Assembly (NCBI RefSeq): GCF_014193515.1
Contig: NZ_BLXX01000010.1
Span: 1 to 64,000, forward strand
Source: Geomonas silvestris
GTDB taxonomy: Bacteria > Desulfobacterota > Desulfuromonadia > Geobacterales > Geobacteraceae
Reading direction: 5' to 3'
Length of the DNA: 64,000 nt
A program made the translations under genes and the position numbers. The notes under the pieces are model-generated. The model made no database searches and was not told the DNA's origin. It worked only from the letters and a program-made list of their open reading frames with translations. Shown one piece after another: positions 58,108-64,000 of this stretch; position 1 is the stretch's first letter; every line of letters starts with the position of its first letter.

Positions 58108-61100
58108 TTACGGCACCTGGATGAGTGCGAACGAAGGGGTTATGGTGTGATCTCCCGCTACCGAGTTGAAGGTGTAGCTGGTTACCGGGCCGATGTAAAT
58201 TCCGTCAACCGCTACGTTCAGCACCTTGTAGCCGTCTGCCGGGGTGATGGTGTAGGTGATGGTGTCGCCGGCGGTTATCATGGTGGTTCCCAGCGGGTCG
58301 ATGCTGCCGTTTGCTTCGTTGGTGGAGACGATGGTGTACACGTCCGGGGTAAAGGTGACGCTGATGGTGTGGCTCGTCCCGGAAATCTTCGCGAAGGTGT
58401 AGCTGGTCAGTGCCCCCTTGGACACGCCGTCCACCAGCACGTCCGCCACCCGATAACCGGCTGCCGGGGTCATGGTGTAGGTCAGGCTGCTGCCGGTGTA
58501 TGCCGTACTGACCCCCGCCGGATCGATCGTGCCGTTGGGGCCGGCAGTTGCGGTGACGGTCACCGCCGGGTTCGGCGCGAACTGCGACTCGATGGTGTGG
58601 TCCGCCGTTATGTTGCTGAAGGTGTAGCTCGTCACCGCTCCGACGGATACCCCGTCAACCAGTACGTCGGCTACGTGGTAGCCCGGGTTCGGCGTGATGG
58701 CGACATAGTAGCTCGAACCGTAGGTCGGGAACACCGGGTTGTACGGGGTCATGCTCCCGTTGGCGCCGACGATGGGGGTGAGGGTGTAGGTGATCAGCCG
58801 GAAGCTCGCGCTCAGGGTGTGGTCGGCCGTCACGTTGGTGAAGGAGGTGCTGTACGGGGCGCTGGGGTTTTTGGCCAGCAGCTTGCCGTTGTCGCCCACC
58901 GTCACGATCTGGTAGCCGGTAGCCGGAGTCACGGTGTACACCGGGCTGTCGCCTCCCTTGGCGACGCTCACGTCCGCCGACGGGGTGATGCTCCCGCCCG
59001 GCCCGACGCTGGTTTTGATGGTGTAGGCGTCGAGCATGAAGGTGACGTGGACGGTGTGGTCGGTAGCCGAGATGTTGCTCAAGGTGTAGCTGGTTGCGGG
59101 ACCTTTGGAGACGCCGTCCACCACGATGTCGGCCACGCGGTAGGCGGGATCGGCGGTCATGGTGAAGGTCAGGCTCTTCCCTGCCAGGACCGAGATGGCG
59201 CCGGACGGGCTGATGCTGCCGTTGGGGCCCGCGCTGGCGGTGACCGTGACGGTCGGGTTCTCGGCGAAGACCGACGCGATGCTGTGGTCGGCCAGGACGT
59301 TCGTGAAGGTGTAACTGGTTATCGCGCCTACCGAGACGCCGTCGACCAGCACATCGGCCACGTGGTAACCGGGGCTGGCGACGATGCTGTAGGTCGCGCT
59401 GGTGCCGTAGGCTACGTAGGCGACCGAGTTGGGATAGTTGGTGCCGCCCACCCCTGCCGACTGGGTGATGGTGAAGGTTATCGGGGTGAAGCTCACGGCG
59501 ATGGTGTGGTTCGCCATGATGGAGCTGAAGGTGTAGCTGGTCAGGCTCCCCTTGGAGGCGCCGTCGACCACGACGTTGGCCACCTTGTACCCGGTCGCCG
59601 GGGTGAAGTTGTAGACCAGGGTGCTGCCTGGGGCGATGTTGCCGGTTACCCCCGGACGGTCGATGCTGCCGTTTGCCCCCACGGAGGCGGTGATGCTGTA
59701 GACATCCAGCGTGAAGGTCGCGGAGATGGTGTGGTTCACCGAGGAGATCTTCGAGAAGGTGTAGCTGCTCAGAGCTCCCTTGGATACCCCGTCCACCACG
59801 ACGTCGGCGACGCGGTAGCCGGCCGCAGGGGTCATGGTGTAGGTCAGGTTGGTGCCGCTCAGTACGGTGGTGACACCTGCCGGGGTGATGCTGCCGTTAT
59901 CCCCGGCGCTGGCGGTCACGGTGACCGAGACGTTGGCCTCGAAGCGGACCTCGATGGTGTGCGGGGCGGTTATGTTGGTGATGGTGTAGTTGGCGACCGG
60001 GCCGAGGGATACCCCGTCCAAAAGGACGTCGGCCACGTGGTAGCCGGCGCTTGCGGTGAAGCTGCAGTACTGGTTGGCGCCGTAGGTCGGGTACACCGTG
60101 CTGGAGGGCGACATGGTGCCGTTGGCGCCGATGACCGGCGTGATGGCGTAGGTCGCCTGCCGGAAGGACGCGCTCAGGACGTGCGCCTTGCTGACGTTTT
60201 GGAAGGTGTAGGTGTACGGCCCTGCGGGGGGACGCACGAGCAGTGCGCCGTTGTCGCCTACGGAAGAGATGACGTAGCCGACCGCCGGGGTGATGGTGTA
60301 GAGCGGGCTGTTGGCACCCGCAAGGACGTTGGTGTCGCCAGCCGGGGTGATGGTCCCGTTGACCGGCGGGGTGACGCTGATGACGAAGTAGTCCACGTTG
60401 ACGACGAGCGGGGCGAAGGAGGCGCTGATGGTGTGGTTTGCCGTCACCGAGCTGAAGCTGTAGCTCGTCACCTTGCCGACGGAAACGCCGTCGACCTGGA
60501 CGTCGGAGAGCTTGTACCCCGCGTTGGGGGTGATGGTGTAGGTCTGGCCCGCGCCGCTGTTCACCGTGGTGATCCCGGCCGGGTCGATGCTCCCGCCGGT
60601 CCCTGCGCTGGCGCTGAGGTCGTAGGTGATCGGCGTGAAGGCCGCAACGATGCTGTGCCCTGCGGCGACCGCGCTGAAGGTGTAGCTGGTCACCTTGCCG
60701 ACCGAGACGCCGTCCACCAGGACATCGGCCACCTTGAAGCCGGCGGCAGGGGTGATGCTGTAGGTCTGCCTCGCGCCGGTCACTACGCTGGTGACGCCTG
60801 CCGGGGTGATGCTGCCGTTGGCGCCGGCGGTGGCGATCAGGTCGAAGGTGATCTGGGTGAAGCTTGCGGCGATGGCGTGGTTTCCGGTTACGCCGCTGAA
60901 GTTGTACGCGGTCACGGCACCGACGGAGACGCCGTCCACCAGGACGTCCGCCACCTTGTACCCTGCTGCCGGGACGATGCTGTAGCTCTGGTTAGTGCCG
61001 TAGTTCACGCTGGCCGGTCCCTGCGGGGTGATGCTGCCGTTGGGACCTGCGCTGGCATTGATCAGGTACTCGATCGGGGTGAAGGTCGCGGCGATGCTGT

Positions 61101-64000
61101 GGTTCGCGGTGACCTCGCTCAGGGTGTAGCCGGTGACGGCGCCGACGGAGGTTCCGTCGAGCTGGACATCTGCCACTTTGAAGCCGGTGGCGGGGGTGAT
61201 GACGTAGGCCTGGCTGGTACCGTAGTTCACGCTTAACTGGCCTGCCGGGGCGATGCTGCCGTTCGCGCCGGCGCTGGCGTTGAGGAGGTACACGATCGGG
61301 GTGAAGGTTGCACTGATGCTGTGGTTTGCGGTGACGCTGTTGAAGCGGTAGCTGCTGACGGCGCCGACCGAGGAGCCGTCGACCAGGACGTCCGCCACCT
61401 TGAAGCCGGTGGCCGGGGTGATGACATAGGACTGGCCGGTGCCGTAGTCCACGCCGGTGACGCCGGCGGGGGTGACGCTGCCGTTTGCCCCTGCGCTGGC
61501 GCTCAGGTCGAAGCGGATCGGGGTGAAGGACGCGGTGATGGTGTGGTTCGCCGAGACCGCGGCGAAGCTGTAGCTGGTGATCTTGCCCATCGGCTGGCCG
61601 TCAACGAGCACCTGCGCGATCTGGTATCCGGTCGACGGGGCGATGGCGTAGACCGGGCTGTTCTCGCCGGGGAAGAGTACCGTTTCGCCGGAAGCGCTGA
61701 TGCTGCCGCCCACGCCGGCGCTGGCGCTGACGATGTAGTAGTCGACGCTCTCGGCAAGCGGCGCGAAGGATGCGGTGATGTTGTGGTTCGCGGTCACGTT
61801 GGAGAAGCTGTAGCTGGTGACTGCCCCGACGGAGGTCCCGTCGACCAGGACGTCGGCTACCTTGTAGCTGTCGAGCGGAGTGGCGCCGCGGTTGGGGGTG
61901 ATGGTGTAGCGCAGCTCCGAGCCGCTGTTCACCGAGGTGACGCCGGCCGGGGAGATGCTCCCGTTGGCCCCTGCGTTGGCGCTGACGAGGTACACGATGG
62001 GGGTGAAGCTTGCGGCAATGGTATGGTTGCCGGTGACGTTGTTGAAGCTGTAGTTCGGCACGGCCCCGACGGAGACCCCGTCCACGAGGACGTCGGCGAT
62101 CTTGTAGTTCGCTGCCGCCGTGATGCTGTAGGACTGGCTGGTGCCGCTGTTCACGTTGACCGGGCCGGCGGGATCGATGCTCCCGTTGGCGCCGGCGCTC
62201 GCGTTGATGACGTACACGATCGGCGCGAAGCTCGCGGCGATGGTGTGGTTGGCGGTCACGTTGGAGAAGCTGTAGCTCGCCACGGCCCCGACGGAGACCC
62301 CGTCGACCAGGACGTCGGCAATCTTGTAGTTGGGTGCTGCCGTGATGCTGTAGGAGAGCCCGGCGCCGCTGTTCACGTTGCTCGCCCCGGCGGGGGTGAT
62401 GCTGCCGTTTACCCCGGAAGTGGCGGTTACCGCGTAGACGATCGGGGTGAAGGTGGCGGTTATGGTGTGGTTGGCGGTCACGTTGCTAAAGCTGTAGCTT
62501 GCCACCGCCCCGACGGAAACCCCGTCGACCACGACCTCGGCGATCTTGTAGTTGGCCGCCGGCACGATGCTGTAGGAGAGGCCGGTGCCGCTGTTCACGT
62601 TGCTCGCCCCGGCGGGGGTGATGCTGCCGTTGGCTCCCGCGCTGGCGCTCACCACGTAGACGATGGGGGTGAAGGTGGCGGTGATGGTGTGGTCGCCGGT
62701 GACGTTGGCGAAGCTGTAGCTTGCCTCGGGACCGACGGAGACGCCGTCCACCAGGACGTCGGCGATCTTGTAGTTGGGCGCTGCGCTGATGGTGTAGCTC
62801 TGGCTGCTGCCGCCGTTCACGTTGACGGGGCCGGCGGGGTCGATGCTGCCGTTGGCGCCCGCGCTGGCAGTGATGACGTGCACGATCGGGGTGAAGGTTG
62901 CGGCGATGCTGTGGTTCGCGGTCACGTTGGAGAAGCTGTAGCTCGCCACGGCCCCGACGGAAACGCCGTCCACCTGGACGTCGGCGATCTTATAGTTGAC
63001 TGCCGCCGTAATGGTATAGGTCTGGCCGGTGCCGCTGTTCACGTTGCAGGGGCCTGCCGGGGTGATGCTGCCGTTGGCCCCGGCGCTGGCGCTCACCACG
63101 TAGACGATCGGGGTGAAGCTCGCGGTGATGGTGTGGTCGGCGGTGACGTTCGCGAAGCTGTAGCTGGACACGGGGCCGGCGGAGGCGCCGTCCACCACGA
63201 CGTCGGCGACCTTGTAGTTGGGCGCGGCGGCGATGCTGAAGGACTGGCCGGTGCCGCTGTTCACGTTGACGGGGCCGGCGGGGTCGATGCTGCCGTTGGC
63301 CCCGGCGCTCGCGGTTACCACGTAGACGATCGGGGTGAAGGTGGCGGTAATGGTGTGGTTCGCGGTCACGTCGCTGAAGCTGTAGCTCGACACCGCGCCG
63401 ACCGAAACGCCGTCTACCTGGACGTCGGCGACCTTGTAGTTGGGTGCCGCCGTGATGCTGTAGGTCTGGCTGCTGCCGCTGTTCACGTTGACCGGGCCGG
63501 CGTTGTCGATGCCGCCGTTAGCGCCGGCGCTCGCGGTGATGACGAAGACGACCGGGGTGAAGCTCGCGGTGATGGTGTGGTCCATCGTGACGCTTTTGAA
63601 GCTGTAGGAGGTCACCGGGCCGACCGAGGTCCCGTCCACCAGCACATCGGCGACCCTGAAGTTGGCTGCCGGGGTGATGCTGTAGGAGAGGGCGCTGCCG
63701 CTGTTGACGTTGCTCGGGCCGGCTGGGGTGATGCTGCCGTTGGCGCCGGCGTTCGCGGTAATGACGTAGACGATGGGGGCGAAGCTTGCGGCTATGGTGT
63801 GGTTGGCGGTGACCTTGGTGAAGCTGTAGCTGGCCAGGGGGCCGACCGAGACACCGTCGACCAGGAGGTCGGCGATCTTGTAGTTCGGTGCCGCGGTTAC
63901 CGCGAAGGACTGGTCGGTGCCGCTGTTGACGCTGGTCGCGCCTGCGGGGGTGATGCTGCCGTTGGCGCCCGCGCTGGCAGTGATGACGTGCACGATCGGG
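58108..64000 (-). CDS. Giant tandem-repeat surface protein (InlB B-repeat-like), 5' end beyond window
   Basis: The frame runs from the stop at 58108 to the right edge without interruption, so the start lies outside. The 1961 visible residues are entirely 26 repeats of about 74-80 residues with the core SAGANGSI, PAG, VNSG, YKVADVLVDGVSVG, SYSFSNV and ANHTI-ATF, the pattern of divergent InlB B-repeats (beta-grasp-like). The first nine visible units are nearly identical; the last nine fall into three blocks of three (A-B-C). There are no catalytic motifs and no anchoring signal at the C-terminus (ends SFALIQVP). An extracellular adhesin or stalk is likely. It is rich in Ser/Thr, so it could itself be glycosylated. 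Confidence 0.88.
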   Translation of the reverse strand, partial: PIVHVITASAGANGSITPAGATSVNSGTDQSFAVTAAPNYKIADLLVDGVSVGPLASYSFTKVTANHTIAASFAPIVYVITANAGANGSITPAGPSNVNSGSALSYSITPAANFRVADVLVDGTSVGPVTSYSFKSVTMDHTITASFTPVVFVITASAGANGGIDNAGPVNVNSGSSQTYSITAAPNYKVADVQVDGVSVGAVSSYSFSDVTANHTITATFTPIVYVVTASAGANGSIDPAGPVNVNSGTGQSFSIAAAPNYKVADVVVDGASAGPVSSYSFANVTADHTITASFTPIVYVVSASAGANGSITPAGPCNVNSGTGQTYTITAAVNYKIADVQVDGVSVGAVASYSFSNVTANHSIAATFTPIVHVITASAGANGSIDPAGPVNVNGGSSQSYTISAAPNYKIADVLVDGVSVGPEASYSFANVTGDHTITATFTPIVYVVSASAGANGSITPAGASNVNSGTGLSYSIVPAANYKIAEVVVDGVSVGAVASYSFSNVTANHTITATFTPIVYAVTATSGVNGSITPAGASNVNSGAGLSYSITAAPNYKIADVLVDGVSVGAVASYSFSNVTANHTIAASFAPIVYVINASAGANGSIDPAGPVNVNSGTSQSYSITAAANYKIADVLVDGVSVGAVPNYSFNNVTGNHTIAASFTPIVYLVSANAGANGSISPAGVTSVNSGSELRYTITPNRGATPLDSYKVADVLVDGTSVGAVTSYSFSNVTANHNITASFAPLAESVDYYIVSASAGVGGSISASGETVLFPGENSPVYAIAPSTGYQIAQVLVDGQPMGKITSYSFAAVSANHTITASFTPIRFDLSASAGANGSVTPAGVTGVDYGTGQSYVITPATGFKVADVLVDGSSVGAVSSYRFNSVTANHSISATFTPIVYLLNASAGANGSIAPAGQLSVNYGTSQAYVITPATGFKVADVQLDGTSVGAVTGYTLSEVTANHSIAATFTPIEYLINASAGPNGSITPQGPASVNYGTNQSYSIVPAAGYKVADVLVDGVSVGAVTAYNFSGVTGNHAIAASFTQITFDLIATAGANGSITPAGVTSVVTGARQTYSITPAAGFKVADVLVDGVSVGKVTSYTFSAVAAGHSIVAAFTPITYDLSASAGTGGSIDPAGITTVNSGAGQTYTITPNAGYKLSDVQVDGVSVGKVTSYSFSSVTANHTISASFAPLVVNVDYFVISVTPPVNGTITPAGDTNVLAGANSPLYTITPAVGYVISSVGDNGALLVRPPAGPYTYTFQNVSKAHVLSASFRQATYAITPVIGANGTMSPSSTVYPTYGANQYCSFTASAGYHVADVLLDGVSLGPVANYTITNITAPHTIEVRFEANVSVTVTASAGDNGSITPAGVTTVLSGTNLTYTMTPAAGYRVADVVVDGVSKGALSSYTFSKISSVNHTISATFTLDVYSITASVGANGSIDRPGVTGNIAPGSTLVYNFTPATGYKVANVVVDGASKGSLTSYTFSSIMANHTIAVSFTPITFTITQSAGVGGTNYPNSVAYVAYGTSATYSIVASPGYHVADVLVDGVSVGAITSYTFTNVLADHSIASVFAENPTVTVTASAGPNGSISPSGAISVLAGKSLTFTMTADPAYRVADIVVDGVSKGPATSYTLSNISATDHTVHVTFMLDAYTIKTSVGPGGSITPSADVSVAKGGDSPVYTVTPATGYQIVTVGDNGKLLAKNPSAPYSTSFTNVTADHTLSASFRLITYTLTPIVGANGSMTPYNPVFPTYGSSYYVAITPNPGYHVADVLVDGVSVGAVTSYTFSNITADHTIESQFAPNPAVTVTATAGPNGTIDPAGVSTAYTGSSLTYTMTPAAGYRVADVLVDGVSKGALTSYTFAKISGTSHTISVTFTPDVYTIVSTNEANGSIDPLGTTMITAGDTITYTITPADGYKVLNVAVDGIYIGPVTSYTFNSVAGDHTITPSFALIQVP
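58108..64000. repeat. Tandem 222-bp coding repeats, 26 copies
   Basis: DNA units of about 222 bases encode the repeats of the giant protein. Units at the right side (about 61.9-64.0 kb) are the most alike at DNA level, suggesting recent homogenisation; units at 58.1-60.4 kb are older and diverged. Slippage or recombination, and assembly collapse, are likely here. Confidence 0.9.

Noticed and set aside
58081-61236. 1051-codon plus-strand open frame opposite the repeat gene
   Set aside because: It mirrors the 222-base repeats of the minus-strand gene, which has a terminator and a recognised repeat fold.
58108-64000. CRISPR array or satellite interpretation of the 222-base repeats
   Set aside because: The repeats are in frame, encode a continuous protein and vary mostly in ways that keep the fold.

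Overview
The window looks like part of a Geobacterales chromosome (Geobacter/Geomonas/Citrifermentans type; a guess from gene content). The evidence is OmcS-type hexaheme cytochromes, several CXXCH-rich cytochromes with 8 to 26 heme sites, high GC and strong GGC/CTG/ACC codon preference. By hand count, eight cytochrome genes (one cut by the left edge) carry about 89 heme-attachment motifs. No tRNA, rRNA, CRISPR array or transposase gene was seen.

Layout. (1) 1-566: C-terminal part of an OmcS-like cytochrome. (2) 1.2-10.2 kb, minus strand: a GT2 sugar transferase, a TPR-containing GT-C membrane enzyme (TMTC/PMT-like), a YfhO-like membrane protein, a nine-heme cytochrome, a Sel1-repeat protein and a second TMTC-like enzyme. 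(3) 10.5-22.5 kb, plus strand: four more TMTC-like enzymes with a GT2, a SAM methyltransferase and a membrane-fused spermidine-synthase-like protein; 15.8-22.5 kb has lower GC. (4) 22.6-42.6 kb, plus strand: the nanowire locus. It holds a beta-propeller protein, OmcS-like and OmcT-like cytochromes, a YVTN propeller lipoprotein, an outer-membrane barrel, two CsgG-like lipoproteins, a SurA-like protein, 26-heme and 16-heme cytochromes, an NHL propeller, two Sel1 proteins, a small lipoprotein, an FKBP isomerase and an NrfJ-like OB-fold protein. (5) 42.7-48.8 kb: a TMTC-like enzyme, a promoter-terminator pair that may make a small RNA, and an overlapping cytochrome operon (15-heme, TPR, cysteine-less thioredoxin-TPR, Ig-octaheme). 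(6) 49.0-52.9 kb: a coupled cassette of GT2, TMTC-like enzyme and PIG-V-like mannosyltransferase. (7) 53-58 kb: SEC-C/TPR protein, an AT-rich patch with an orphan small gene, a YkgJ-type protein, an FKBP isomerase and the ninth TMTC-like enzyme. (8) 58.1 kb to the right edge, minus strand: a giant protein made only of InlB-B-like repeats (26 visible), open at the edge.

How it may work together (inference). OmcS-like cytochromes would polymerise outside the cell. The periplasmic multiheme cytochromes would carry electrons to the outer membrane. The barrel, CsgG-like lipoproteins, SurA-like and FKBP proteins are candidates for folding and export. Fourteen glycosyltransferase-type genes (nine TMTC-like, one YfhO-like, one PIG-V-like, three GT2) are interleaved with the cytochromes. 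The most interesting hypothesis is a dedicated periplasmic O-glycosylation system for the exported cytochromes or other surface proteins such as the giant repeat protein.
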